64,000 nucleotides of DNA from Alkanindiges hydrocarboniclasticus. GTDB lineage: Bacteria > Pseudomonadota > Gammaproteobacteria > Pseudomonadales > Moraxellaceae. The notes beneath the pieces are model-generated. The model made no database searches and was not told where the DNA came from. It saw only the letters and a program-made list of their open reading frames with translations. Positions 1-12,735 of this stretch are shown one piece after another (positions within the stretch are counted from its first letter, which is position 1; each line of letters opens with the position of its first letter). The stretch lies in contig NZ_MLCN01000030.1 in the NCBI RefSeq assembly GCF_001982605.1, positions 1-64,000 on the forward strand, read 5' to 3'. The position numbers and the translations under genes are program-made.

Positions 1-284
1 ATATTACATCAGTAAACTCTATAGTTTCTGACATCGATAGAATATTATTGATTCTAGAAACAAAAGAAGCTCTAACAAATGATATTAAACAGTTAGCTAA
101 AGAAGTAAAAGAAAAATGTGCAAGCTATAGAGCAAAGAAAAAAATGTTAGATGCAGAGGTCGCACAGAATTGTGGTAATTTAAAAAAGGCTGAAAAATTC
201 AAGGCTGAGGCTCATGCTCTTATAATTCAAGATTGGAGATTAATTATGAAAAAAGAAGATTATCCTGATCTAATGAGTCTCTAA
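1..284 (+). CDS. Partial hypothetical protein, cut by the left window edge
   Basis: The reading frame is open from the first complete codon (base 3) to a TAA at 282-284, so the gene begins outside the window. A TTG at 48 could be read as a start, but the frame continues upstream without a stop. The visible part is Lys/Glu-rich and probably helical (many K, E and A, ending in a DYPDLMSL-type tail), with no signal peptide or membrane segment. Its base composition is visibly more A+T-rich than the following housekeeping genes. It is followed at once by a bidirectional terminator. I do not recognise the family and assign no function. Confidence 0.5.
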   Translation, partial: ITSVNSIVSDIDRILLILETKEALTNDIKQLAKEVKEKCASYRAKKKMLDAEVAQNCGNLKKAEKFKAEAHALIIQDWRLIMKKEDYPDLMSL

Positions 285-294
285 TACCGGAACT

Positions 295-330
295 AAAAAG
301 CCCATCTGATACTCACCAGATGGGCTTTCA
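295..330. terminator. Bidirectional rho-independent terminator
   Basis: A perfect 12-bp stem (297-308 with 317-328, AAAGCCCATCTG and its complement) has an 8-nt loop and is flanked by A and T runs. It serves the rightward partial gene and the leftward aroG-type gene that converge here. Confidence 0.85.
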
Positions 331-340
331 AATATATTTA

Positions 341-1450
341 CTATTCACCTAACCGCTTAGGCAGCACATTCTTTAAGGCTTCATGCATTTTTAGCAAGGT
401 GTCTTCGGTAGTTTGCCAATCAATGCAGCCATCAGTGACGGATTTGCCATATTCAAGCTGAGTTAAATCGGCAGGAATATCCTGACGCCCACCCTTGATA
501 TGACTTTCTACCATCAAGCCAACAATCGACTGATTCCCATCAACAATCTGCTGGGTCACATTTTCCAGTACCAGCGGTTGCAGGAATGGATCTTTGTTGC
601 TGTTGGCATGGCTGGCATCAATCATGATCTTGCCGCTCACCTTGGCTTTAGTGAGAGCCGCCTCAGTTTGGGTCACGGCAGTAGCATCATAATTCGGCTT
701 GCCGTTACCGCCGCGCAATACCACATGACCATACGGATTGCCACTGGTACGAATGACCGCTACCTGACCATCTTCGTTTAGGCCCAGAAAACTATGCCCG
801 GATTGCACGGCCTGCATGGCATTAATCGCAACCGTCAAGCCGCCATCCGTGCCGTTTTTAAAGCCCACTGGCGATGATAAACCAGAGGACATTTCCCGGT
901 GAGTCTGGCTTTCGGTAGTACGGGCGCCAATGGCAGACCAGCTAATCAGGTCCTGCAAATACTGCGGCGAGTTTGGGTCAAGCGCTTCGGTTGCACATGG
1001 CAGACCTTTTTCATTGAGTTCCAGCAACAGCTTGCGACCCAGATGCAGACCTTTTTCAATGTCAAAAGAATCATTCATGTCAGGGTCATTAATTAACCCT
1101 TTCCAGCCCACTGTAGTACGCGGCTTTTCAAAATAAACCCGCATGACAATATATAAAGTGTCTTTTACTTTTTCACTTAAGGCCTTAAGGCGATCTGCAT
1201 AGTCATGCGCAGCCACAGGATCATGGATTGAACATGGGCCAATCACCACAAACAGGCGATCGTCTTTACCATCCAGAATATTACGAATGGTCTGACGGCC
1301 CTGCAACACCACAGATTTTGCAATGTCGCTTAGCGGGAGTTCAGCCTTTAACTGCGCAGGAGTAATCAACGGTTGAATAGCCGCAATATTGATATTCTCG
1401 ACCTGTTCACCGGAACCTGAATTATTAACCATATTATTCATTGCGTTCAC
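341..1450 (-). CDS. aroG: 3-deoxy-7-phosphoheptulonate (DAHP) synthase, class I
   Basis: This enzyme condenses phosphoenolpyruvate and erythrose 4-phosphate in the first step of the shikimate pathway, in the cytoplasm. The 369-residue protein has the usual AroF/G/H length. Recognisable parts are VVIGPCSIHD near residue 70, MRVYFEKPRTTVGWKG near 105, the SAIGARTTESQTHRE segment near 180, GFKNGTDG near 200 and the metal-binding IDASHANS segment near 280. The N-terminal region of about 35 residues is polar and Asn-rich, and it is the region that carries feedback-inhibitor contacts in this family. Which aromatic amino acid inhibits it cannot be read from the sequence, so the symbol is given for the family. 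It is a single gene ended by the terminator at 295-330. Confidence 0.93.
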   Translation of the reverse strand: MNAMNNMVNNSGSGEQVENINIAAIQPLITPAQLKAELPLSDIAKSVVLQGRQTIRNILDGKDDRLFVVIGPCSIHDPVAAHDYADRLKALSEKVKDTLYIVMRVYFEKPRTTVGWKGLINDPDMNDSFDIEKGLHLGRKLLLELNEKGLPCATEALDPNSPQYLQDLISWSAIGARTTESQTHREMSSGLSSPVGFKNGTDGGLTVAINAMQAVQSGHSFLGLNEDGQVAVIRTSGNPYGHVVLRGGNGKPNYDATAVTQTEAALTKAKVSGKIMIDASHANSNKDPFLQPLVLENVTQQIVDGNQSIVGLMVESHIKGGRQDIPADLTQLEYGKSVTDGCIDWQTTEDTLLKMHEALKNVLPKRLGE

Positions 1451-1592
1451 AACACGCTCACCACAGAAATTAAATCAATTTTAAGGCTATAGGATGGGGC
1501 TTGTAACCAATAACTGCAAGTAAATCTTTAAAAAAATTCATTGCAGTTATCAATAAAGCCAATCGGTAAAACAGCCAGTTTAAAGTCCAGAA

Positions 1593-2498
1593 TTACGCTT
1601 GTTGCGCCTCAACCGGAATGACTGGCACAACTAATTGCGCATGTTGCTCTGGCTTGGGGGCAGCTGGCTTGGCCTTAACCGGATTAATCATAAAATTAAT
1701 ACCCAGCAGCAATAAGGTAATGCCCAGAATACGGCGAATCAGATGTTCCGGCATCCGTGAACTGACCAATGTACCAACAATAATGGCTGGAATAGAACCG
1801 ACCAGCAACCAGCCGAGCAAATGAAAATCTACATTCCCGGCACTCATGTGGCTAAGCCCTGCAACCAGTGTGAGCGCTACCGCATGTACCACATCCGATC
1901 CAATAATACGGATCATGGGCAAATTGGCAAACATCACCACCAGTGCCATGATGCCAAACGCACCAGCCCCTACTGAAGACAGGGTCACAAAAACGCCCAG
2001 CACCATGCCCATAATGATAACCTGAAACTTTTTGCTGCTTACCAGCGCAGCAACTTGTTCACGGTCTAACTCCGCAGTAGCAGCTGCACTTTTGGAATGT
2101 CGTTTAAAAAAGGCCTCAATACGGTGGCGAAATACTATCGAGGCACCGGTTAAGGTGAGCATAAAGCCCAATACCATGGTTAATACAGCCTTGTACTGGT
2201 TTGAACCGCTTAACACATGCTCCAGTACCCAACTGGTTGCCAGTGATGCCGGAATACTGCCCAGTGCCAGCCAGCCTACAATAGGCCAGACAATATTCAG
2301 CTTCTTGGCATGAACCATGGAACCACAAAATTTGGAAATGGCGGCATAAAGCAAATCTGTACCAATCGCAACATGCGGTTCTATTTTAAACAAGCTAATC
2401 AGAATAGGCGTCATTAAGGAACCGCCGCCCACGCCGGTTACCCCAACGCAGAACCCGACCACAATACCGGCCAAGATAAACTGGAAAATATCAGGCAT
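1593..2498 (-). CDS. TauE/SafE family sulfite/organosulfur exporter-like membrane protein
   Basis: This is a 301-residue inner-membrane protein with about eight hydrophobic segments in two similar halves. Each half starts with a glycine-rich motif (GVTGVGGGSLMTPIL near residue 17; a SSVGAGAFGIMAL-like segment near 178), which is typical of the TauE/SafE (DUF81) family. Members export sulfite, sulfoacetate or other small anions, but the substrate is not predictable here. I start at the ATG at 2496-2498 rather than the TTG two codons upstream. The C-terminus is a short Pro/Ala/Val tail. A perfect 18-bp inverted repeat lies just upstream (2542-2603). It lies in the same direction as ispF, 139 bases downstream of it. 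Confidence 0.85.
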   Translation of the reverse strand: MPDIFQFILAGIVVGFCVGVTGVGGGSLMTPILISLFKIEPHVAIGTDLLYAAISKFCGSMVHAKKLNIVWPIVGWLALGSIPASLATSWVLEHVLSGSNQYKAVLTMVLGFMLTLTGASIVFRHRIEAFFKRHSKSAAATAELDREQVAALVSSKKFQVIIMGMVLGVFVTLSSVGAGAFGIMALVVMFANLPMIRIIGSDVVHAVALTLVAGLSHMSAGNVDFHLLGWLLVGSIPAIIVGTLVSSRMPEHLIRRILGITLLLLGINFMINPVKAKPAAPKPEQHAQLVVPVIPVEAQQA

Positions 2499-2541
2499 AA
2501 CCAATCACTTTTCATCATTAATGCTATTAAGGTGGCTATGA

Positions 2542-2603
2542 TATCTATTTTTAAGATAAAAGAATTTTCATAAATCTTGATTTACTTATCTTAAAAATAG
2601 ATA
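2542..2603. repeat. Perfect 18-bp inverted repeat upstream of the tauE-like gene
   Basis: The left arm TATCTATTTTTAAGATAA (2542-2559) is exactly complementary to 2586-2603, with a 26-nt spacer. It sits 35 nt after the ispF stop and 44 nt before the exporter start codon on the minus strand. There is no T-run after it, so a plain terminator is less likely than an operator or leader hairpin. Confidence 0.75.
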
Positions 2604-2637
2604 AGGCATCTCATGGGTTGTCATTCAGCAGCCTGGA

Positions 2638-3126
2638 TTAAGCTTTATTTCGGCCCAGTAACACCACGGCGCTGGCCAGTATGCCCTCCTTACGCCCGGT
2701 AAAGCCAAGCTGCTCAGTGGTGGTGGCTTTTATGCTAATCCGATCCAGTGTCGTTTCCAGATCCGCAGCAATAGTAGAGCGCATGGCCAGATTATGCGGG
2801 GCCAGCTTGGGGCGCTCGCAGGCAACCGTAATATCAGCATTAATCAGCTCAAACCCCTGCTTTTTAATCAGCCCATACACATGACGTAATAACACACGGC
2901 TATCAGCCCCTTTATAGTTTTCATCGGTATCCGGAAAATGTTGGCCAATATCTCCCAACGCCAATGCCCCAAGCAAGGCATCAGACAATGCATGCAACAC
3001 CACATCGCCATCAGAATGTGCTTTTAGACCATGCGTATGTTCAATTTTGACTCCTGCCAGCGTGACAAAACTGCCTGTTTCAAACGCATGAACATCTATG
3101 CCCTGACCAATCCGAATATCCAGCAT
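2638..3126 (-). CDS. ispF: 2-C-methyl-D-erythritol 2,4-cyclodiphosphate synthase
   Basis: IspF cyclises CDP-methylerythritol 2-phosphate in the MEP route to isopentenyl diphosphate, acting as a cytoplasmic homotrimer. The 162-residue protein has the expected size when started at the ATG at 3124-3126 ([15 protein letters not shown]). An upstream in-frame start would add twelve residues absent from the family. The zinc ligands are visible as D and H in GIDVH (residues 9 and 11) and the H of the [11 protein letters not shown] segment near residue 45. The ending [14 protein letters not shown] is the conserved C-terminal signature. Unlike in enterobacteria it is not next to ispD: a rightward LprI-like gene separates them. 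Confidence 0.95.
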   Translation of the reverse strand: MLDIRIGQGIDVHAFETGSFVTLAGVKIEHTHGLKAHSDGDVVLHALSDALLGALALGDIGQHFPDTDENYKGADSRVLLRHVYGLIKKQGFELINADITVACERPKLAPHNLAMRSTIAADLETTLDRISIKATTTEQLGFTGRKEGILASAVVLLGRNKA

Positions 3127-3288
3127 GTGGCGTGTAATCCCAAAAAAATGACAGAATAACAAAACTTACCGGGCATCTTAAGCCATCAGCCATGAGTTTG
3201 GCTATTTTCTAACAGTTTGTGCTTTGCAATACGTGAAGAGGCTGTGCTAAATTTTTCAAACTTAGATTGGCAGGATGTTATAGGTCAC

Positions 3289-3948
3289 ATGGCTGTTCTC
3301 AATTACAGGCGCTGGCTGGTAGGTGGTTTTATTCCCATGGCTTTTTTGCCGCTGGCCTTTGCACAAATCCTGCCGCTTGATTGCGAAAATGCCAAGAATT
3401 TTGTGGAAAAAACCACCTGTAGCAATCCAAAGCTTACCGAACTGGACAGCCAGCTTTTTGATGAACTGGAACAGGCTGCACAGGAAACCAAAGTTCCTGT
3501 CCAACTGCTGGAGCTGACCCAGCAAAGCTGGATGAAGGCCCGTAACCTGTGCAAAAATACGGCCTGTATTGAGCAAGCCTACCAGAAGCGTCTGCTGGAA
3601 ATTAAAAACCTGAATACCACCGATCAGGAATTTGTTCGCTATTTTATCCGCATGAAAGACAAAAAACCCGATACCAATCTGGCCCTGCTGCAACTGCAAA
3701 CACTGGATGAAAAAAGGCTTCGGGTACTTGCCCAGACTTTCTGGACCAGCAATGACAACAGACACAGCCAGACTACTGATTTTAGCGGTTATGCCAATCA
3801 GGCAAAAAAAATAACGGTTAAGGATCTGGATACCGGATGTATTCTTAAATTAAGCCAGCACAAGGAGCAGTGGAAAGTATGGCAAGCTTCTCCTTTATGC
3901 GGCAACAGGAACCTGCGTTTTAGCGGACTTTATGAGCTGCAAAAATAG
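3289..3948 (+). CDS. Secreted protein with LprI-like N-terminal (DUF1311) domain
   Basis: Started at the ATG at 3289, the 219-residue product opens with a clear signal peptide (basic RRW, then a hydrophobic stretch, cleavage around AFA-QI). The mature part begins with a Cys-containing segment, LPLDCENAKNFVEKTTCSNP, then LTELDSQLFDEL and later QQSWMKARNLCKNTACIEQAY. This spacing of Cys and of the L-D-x-x-L / W-x-x-x-R-x-x-C elements is typical of DUF1311/LprI N-terminal domains, which are periplasmic and in one mycobacterial member inhibit lysozyme. The remainder (about residues 115-219) is unrecognised. It points against both flanking isp genes and so is its own transcription unit. Inhibition of lysozyme is only a family-level possibility. 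Confidence 0.7.
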   Translation: MAVLNYRRWLVGGFIPMAFLPLAFAQILPLDCENAKNFVEKTTCSNPKLTELDSQLFDELEQAAQETKVPVQLLELTQQSWMKARNLCKNTACIEQAYQKRLLEIKNLNTTDQEFVRYFIRMKDKKPDTNLALLQLQTLDEKRLRVLAQTFWTSNDNRHSQTTDFSGYANQAKKITVKDLDTGCILKLSQHKEQWKVWQASPLCGNRNLRFSGLYELQK

Positions 3949-3973
3949 GCTTTTTATTAAAATTTTCGCAGTG

Positions 3974-4678
3974 TTAAAGTGAACTTTCTTCTAACTGTGC
4001 TTTTAAAATTGCGGCGGCCAGGCCCAAATCTTCAGGATAAGTAATTTTAATATTGGTACTGCTACCACTGACCAGTTTGACGGGCAAGCCCAGCTGCTCA
4101 ATGGCTCCGGCTTCATCGGTGACCAGTTGCTGCTGTACTTTTGCCTGTTGTAATGCCTTAAGCAACAAGCCAAAGCGGAACATTTGGGGCGTCTGGCACT
4201 GCCAAAGATGATCACGTGGCACCGTTTCAACCACCTGTCCTGCATTGCCACGTTTGAGTGTATCCCGCACTGGAACTGCCAGCAGCCCACCCACAGCATC
4301 CTCTTTGAGTTCATCTAGCAAATGCTGTAAGTCATTAGCCAGAATACAGGGCCGGGCCACGTCATGTACCAGCACCCAGTCCTCTGCACTGGCATATTGC
4401 TGCAAATACTGCATGGCAGCCAGTACAGAATCCATCCGCTCTGCCCCACCTGTTACCCAGTGCAGCAAATCAGGCTGGGCAAAACTCAGGGACTGGGCCG
4501 TACTGTCATTGGCACTTATTGCCAGTACGCAGCCTTCTATAGGTAACTGACAAATCCGGTCTACGCTATGCTGCATAACCGTTTTATTAAAAAGCTTTAG
4601 GTATTGCTTAGGGGTTTCAGATCCAAAACGGCTGCCACTACCGGCCGCAGGTAAAATAGCCCAGTATTGTGCTTGCAT
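3974..4678 (-). CDS. ispD: 2-C-methyl-D-erythritol 4-phosphate cytidylyltransferase
   Basis: IspD makes CDP-methylerythritol from CTP and MEP in the MEP isoprenoid pathway. The 234-residue protein shows the nucleotide-binding loop PAAGSGSRFGSETPKQYL near residue 10, VLVHDVARPC near 100, and the C-terminal TDEAGAIEQLG and KITYPEDL elements. The ATG at 4676-4678 is preferred, and a GTG lies two codons upstream. The start lies inside the end of ftsB: the two genes overlap by 41 nt, which suggests translational coupling. It is the last gene of a leftward pyrG-kdsA-eno-ftsB-ispD block. Confidence 0.95.
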   Translation of the reverse strand: MQAQYWAILPAAGSGSRFGSETPKQYLKLFNKTVMQHSVDRICQLPIEGCVLAISANDSTAQSLSFAQPDLLHWVTGGAERMDSVLAAMQYLQQYASAEDWVLVHDVARPCILANDLQHLLDELKEDAVGGLLAVPVRDTLKRGNAGQVVETVPRDHLWQCQTPQMFRFGLLLKALQQAKVQQQLVTDEAGAIEQLGLPVKLVSGSSTNIKITYPEDLGLAAAILKAQLEESSL

Positions 4679-5042
4679 TATCACACTTGTCAGTTTCGTT
4701 GGTTATGAGATCATCTCCGGAAACCTCAGCAGATTTATTATAGCCAGAGGCATTAACGGTGCTGAGCTGCACAAAGGTTTCATGCGGTTTAATTAAACCC
4801 AGATCCAGCCGGGCATGTTCTTCGACGGCTTCCAGCCCACTTTTTAAATCGTAAACTTCTGCACTCAAAATCCGGTTGCGTTCGGATAGCTTGCTGTTTT
4901 CAACATGGTAAGCCGCAATGCGCTCCTTTAATGCCTGACGGTCATGATAGCCGCTTTCGCCCCACCACAATTTGTATTGCAGGAAGGCCAGCAGTAAGAG
5001 GGCAACAACAAACACAAGGCGACCGCTGAGCGTAGAAAGCAT
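4638..5042 (-). CDS. ftsB: Cell division protein FtsB
   Basis: FtsB is a bitopic inner-membrane protein that forms the FtsQ-FtsB-FtsL divisome subcomplex. The 134-residue product has a very short cytoplasmic N-terminus, one transmembrane helix (LVFVVALLLLAFLQYKLWWG, about residues 9-28), then a periplasmic coiled coil with the heptad-like HVENSKLSERNRILSAEV segment and the family element GLEAVEEHARLDLGLIKPHETF. I use the ATG at 5040-5042, preceded by an AGGTAAG ribosome-binding site. The longer frame would add 20 residues without such a site. The C-terminal 40 residues after LIKPHETF are longer than in E. coli and run into the ispD start by 41 nt. It lies 123 bases downstream of eno. Confidence 0.93.
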   Translation of the reverse strand: MLSTLSGRLVFVVALLLLAFLQYKLWWGESGYHDRQALKERIAAYHVENSKLSERNRILSAEVYDLKSGLEAVEEHARLDLGLIKPHETFVQLSTVNASGYNKSAEVSGDDLITNETDKCDNASTILGYFTCGR

Positions 5043-5165
5043 AAAACTTACCTGATTAACTGGATAAGGAAGCCCGCCCCAAGGCCAGACTTCCCTGCTC
5101 ATGACTGACCAGTATCGATATTGATGCTCAGCCAGTCTATTAGGCTATATTATTAAGCCGAACCT

Positions 5166-6470
<1,305 letters not shown>

Positions 6471-6540
6471 TTAACAGATATCTATTTTAAATAGCCTGGT
6501 GTTCTAACAAACTGATTTTATAAAAACTCAGTTTTATACA

Positions 6541-6571
6541 AAAATAAAATGCCCGAGCAAAAATCGGGCAT
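6541..6571 (-). terminator. Rho-independent terminator after kdsA
   Basis: An 8-bp stem, ATGCCCGA (6549-6556) with TCGGGCAT (6564-6571), has a 7-nt loop and is followed on the minus strand by TTTTATTTT. It separates kdsA from eno. Confidence 0.8.
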
Positions 6572-6580
6572 GATACAAAA

Positions 6581-9817
<3,237 letters not shown>

Positions 9818-10945
9818 ATGAAAAAACTGTTACTGGCGACTGCGGTATCTGCCCTGACTATTAATGCAGTACAAGCAGCCCCTACAGTTTATGGCAAACT
9901 GCACGTTTCTATTGATAATGTTGACAAGTTTGGTGCAACCAAAGCCGATACTGACAATGTATGGGAAATCAACTCTAACGCCTCTCGTATTGGTGTTAAG
10001 GGCGAAGAAATCCTAACTGACAACCTCAAAGCAGTTTATTTGGCTGAATGGCAAATCAATACTGATGGTGATGGCACTGATCTGGGCCAACGCAATCGTT
10101 TTGTTGGTTTGAAATATGACCGCATCGGTACTGTTAAAGTGGGTAAATTTGACTCTTACCTGAAAACGGCTCAGGGTAAGGTAGATATATTTAATGATAT
10201 GAATTATCTGGATATTACCAGAATTATGGCTGGTGAGAACCGCCCTAATAACGTGATTGGCTTTGAAAGTGATACAAAAGCCCTGAACGGTTTTGGCATT
10301 AACCTGATGCTGCAACAGGGCGAAAACAACAAACTGGACCCCAACAGTAATGATGTAAGCAAGAACCTGGGCGATGCCATTTCTGCATCCTTGACTTATG
10401 AAAACAAAGACATGGGCGTATTTGCTGCTCTGGCTGGTGACAAAAACGTAGTCAGTACTTTCAATGCAGTAAGTGCCAAAGCAGAAGCTGATGTTATTCG
10501 TCTGGTTGGTAGCCTTAATATGGATACCATGGCTAGCATTCCCGGCCTGACCTTAAACGGCATGTATCAAACCGCAGAACCAACCAACCTGTCCAGAGCA
10601 GCAACTGCTGCTGCTATCCCTGCAGTTCCTGCAACAGCAACGACTCCTGCAAGAGCGGCCGTTGGTGCCGGTGCGTTTAGAGGCTTTGATCAGGAAGATG
10701 CATTCTTGGTTAGTGCTGCCTATGCCATTAACGAAACCCCATGGACAGTCAAAGCGCAGTATCACCAGTCAACCTCCAGCTTTGACGGTGCGAATGACAT
10801 TGAACTAAGTCAGATTGGCGGCATGATCGACTACATGTTCAACAGCAAAACCCGGGCGTATGGTTACCTGGCCCAGCAGTCTGATGACCGTGATAATGTA
10901 GAAGACCGCATGTATGCGGGTGTAGGCATGGAATTTAACTTCTAA
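9818..10945 (+). CDS. General outer-membrane porin (Gram-negative trimeric porin family)
   Basis: Started at the ATG at 9818 (after GGAGAGACAC), the 375-residue precursor has a signal peptide MKKLLLATAVSALTINAVQA with cleavage before APTVYGKLHVS. The mature N-terminus (YGKLHVSIDNV), the RIGVKGEE strand, QRNRFVGLKY, and the C-terminal aromatic end GVGMEFNF (last residue Phe, needed for BAM recognition) match the 16-stranded general porins. An Ala/Pro/Thr-rich stretch at about residues 262-290 interrupts the strand pattern and probably forms a long surface loop. It is a single gene with its own terminator. The solutes it admits cannot be inferred. Confidence 0.88.
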   Translation: MKKLLLATAVSALTINAVQAAPTVYGKLHVSIDNVDKFGATKADTDNVWEINSNASRIGVKGEEILTDNLKAVYLAEWQINTDGDGTDLGQRNRFVGLKYDRIGTVKVGKFDSYLKTAQGKVDIFNDMNYLDITRIMAGENRPNNVIGFESDTKALNGFGINLMLQQGENNKLDPNSNDVSKNLGDAISASLTYENKDMGVFAALAGDKNVVSTFNAVSAKAEADVIRLVGSLNMDTMASIPGLTLNGMYQTAEPTNLSRAATAAAIPAVPATATTPARAAVGAGAFRGFDQEDAFLVSAAYAINETPWTVKAQYHQSTSSFDGANDIELSQIGGMIDYMFNSKTRAYGYLAQQSDDRDNVEDRMYAGVGMEFNF

Positions 10946-10966
10946 TTAGTGAGCTACATCGTTTCC

Positions 10967-10996
10967 AGAAACGCTGGCAAAGGCTGGCGTTTTTAT
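10967..10996 (+). terminator. Terminator of the porin gene
   Basis: A 10-bp stem AAACGCTGGC / GCTGGCGTTT (10969-10978 with 10983-10992, two G-T pairs), loop AAAG, is followed by TTTT. Confidence 0.8.
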
Positions 10997-11167
10997 ATGC
11001 TTTAATGATTTATTAGAAGAAAATATAAAGACAGATTTAGCAATACAGGTACTTATTATTTGAAGTTATGTCAATGTATGAAAAAGCATACATCGGCATG
11101 AAAGGCTTGTTACTTAAGGCTTTGAAGCTGATATAAAGTAGTGTAACAGCATATTATTATATATAGA

Positions 11168-11252
11168 TGGTGGGGGCGAAGAGACTCGAACTCTTACACC
11201 TTGCGGCGCTGGAACCTAAATCCAGTGCGTCTACCAATTCCGCCACGCCCCC
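11168..11252 (-). tRNA. tRNA-Leu (anticodon UAG)
   Basis: On the minus strand the 85-nt sequence begins GGGGGCG and ends CGCCCCC-A-CCA, giving a perfect 7-bp acceptor stem with encoded CCA. The D-arm region reads TGGCGGAATTGGTAGACGCA. The anticodon stem CTGGA/TCCAG encloses the loop TTTAGGT, so the anticodon is TAG, reading CUN codons. A variable arm (GCCGCAAGGT) typical of class II tRNAs and the TTCGAGT T-loop are present. No neighbouring tRNA was found. Confidence 0.96.
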
Positions 11253-11332
11253 GATGGCGCGAATCATAGCAAACCAGTTTGCCCTTGCCTAGCATTATTG
11301 CTTATAAATGTTCAAACATTGCACAAACAACC

Positions 11333-11779
11333 TTAATTTTTGTCCGCTTGCGGTTTTTTTCCATTCTGGTACAGCAAATAATGCGTTCCTTTGGCATCAA
11401 AGGCATCATGCAAATGCAGTCTAATCGTACCCTTATTGCTAAAGTCACCATAGCCATGTCCCGGAGTAAACGGAGCATTAAATTGCTGCAATATTCGTTT
11501 TAAAATCCATGGATGCGCAAAAATGGAAACCTCAAGCACTTTCGCCTTGTGCTTATATTCTTGTTGCCATATCTGTAATTCATCTGCCATACGCTGAAAC
11601 TTCTTTGAAAACTCCTCATAGTCTTCGGCAGAAAACCTCACCCGACGTGTAATACAACGATTCCACCAGTTACCACTAACACTATCTTGCGTTTCATAAT
11701 AAGGCGCAACAGCTTCTGGCAGTGGCATTTGCTCAGGCTTAGGGGTTTGGGCATCAGACATTTTGGCAAGCTCATTCAT
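11333..11779 (-). CDS. Hypothetical protein downstream of a protein kinase gene
   Basis: This 148-residue soluble protein has a Pro/Glu-rich start, a CITRRVRFSAEDYEEFSKKFQRMADELQIW helical part and a His/aromatic-rich second half (FAHPWILKRILQQF, PGHGYGDFS, LHLHDAF). There is no signal peptide, membrane helix or recognisable catalytic motif. I do not recognise a family. A second ATG six codons in (at 11761) is an equal candidate start, since neither has a strong ribosome-binding site. It lies 50 bases after a kinase-like gene in the same direction and may be the third gene of a patatin-kinase-unknown operon that ends before the tRNA. Confidence 0.6.
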   Translation of the reverse strand: MNELAKMSDAQTPKPEQMPLPEAVAPYYETQDSVSGNWWNRCITRRVRFSAEDYEEFSKKFQRMADELQIWQQEYKHKAKVLEVSIFAHPWILKRILQQFNAPFTPGHGYGDFSNKGTIRLHLHDAFDAKGTHYLLYQNGKKPQADKN

Positions 11780-11829
11780 ACTGCAATTTTGCAGTCTATC
11801 TTAATTGAATAAATGCTATCAAAGATGAG

Positions 11830-12711
11830 TTATATCTTAAAAGTTTGCCGGGCTATTTGCCGAATCTCAAAGGAGTCCATAAAGCGATTGCTCCGATTTT
11901 TAGCCAGCAAACCGTCTATCAATGTTTGAAACTCTGCCAAATCTTGGGGCAGCAAAGGTACCGGTTTCTGGCAATGCTGCATGGCCCAGCCTTGATAATT
12001 ATTAGCATGATATACACTTTTTCCGGTGAGCAGTTCATAAAGAATTAAGCCAAGACTATAAAAATCAGTTTGTGTATTTAATGGCTGGCCCAGAAACTGC
12101 TCCGGACTCATGTAGCGTGGTGTGCCTTTAGTTTTAGTGATAGGTGCCGCTTGGCCACCTATATCTACTTGTAATTTTACCGCTGGCTGAGCCAATGCAA
12201 AGTCAATCAGGCACACACTGGCCGATGACCCACAATATGAATTAAGCAAAAAATTAGCCGGTTTTATATCCAGATGTAGCCAGCCTTGATGATGTAGCGC
12301 ATCTACCGCTTCCAGCATGCCAAGCCACAGGTGTCCGGCCTGCTGCAGGTTGTAGCTTGCATTATTCAATGCCTGTTTGACATTGCCCTGTTCAATATAA
12401 GGCAACACCATGTAATTCATTAATTCAGACTTTAAATCAGACGACTCCACATTAAATATTGCCTGACCACTAGCACGTAAATGTAGCCAATAGCAGGAAT
12501 CGACAGCACTTAATTGCTGAAGTACTTTAATTTCATTGAGAAATAATTCCTGCTCAATTTTACCGGCTATTGTCGATAGCAATTTTACGACCAGCAAGGT
12601 TTCATCCTGCCCTGCTTGCGCCAGATAAAGCTGCGCTCGTGCAAAATTTAAATAAACCAGTTGCGTTTGCAATGGCCTGATTAAATAATACTGCCCTAGG
12701 GTTCCCTGCAT
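11830..12711 (-). CDS. Serine/threonine protein kinase-like protein with altered DFG and HRD motifs
   Basis: This is a compact 293-residue bacterial Hanks-type kinase fold without extra domains. The ATP lysine is K43 in LLVVKLL and the partner Glu is E60 (LNEIKVL). The catalytic loop reads HLDIKPANFLL near residue 150, keeping D, K and N but with Leu in place of the usual Arg of HRD. The metal motif is DFA instead of DFG (LIDFALAQP). The activation segment GTPRYMSPEQ and the DFYSLGLILYELLTG helix are well kept. The glycine-rich loop is poorly conserved. The key catalytic residues suggest an active kinase. It starts 24 bases after the patatin gene and is very likely co-transcribed with it, so the phospholipase is a candidate partner. 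Its substrate is unknown. Confidence 0.82.
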   Translation of the reverse strand: MQGTLGQYYLIRPLQTQLVYLNFARAQLYLAQAGQDETLLVVKLLSTIAGKIEQELFLNEIKVLQQLSAVDSCYWLHLRASGQAIFNVESSDLKSELMNYMVLPYIEQGNVKQALNNASYNLQQAGHLWLGMLEAVDALHHQGWLHLDIKPANFLLNSYCGSSASVCLIDFALAQPAVKLQVDIGGQAAPITKTKGTPRYMSPEQFLGQPLNTQTDFYSLGLILYELLTGKSVYHANNYQGWAMQHCQKPVPLLPQDLAEFQTLIDGLLAKNRSNRFMDSFEIRQIARQTFKI

Positions 12712-12735
12712 AAGTATGACAAAACCCGAAAACGC

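Noticed and set aside
6477-6497. Copy of the tauE-upstream repeat before eno
   Set aside because: It shares only the short stretch TATCTATTTTAAATAG-like with the 18-bp arm. That is expected by chance in A+T-rich gaps.
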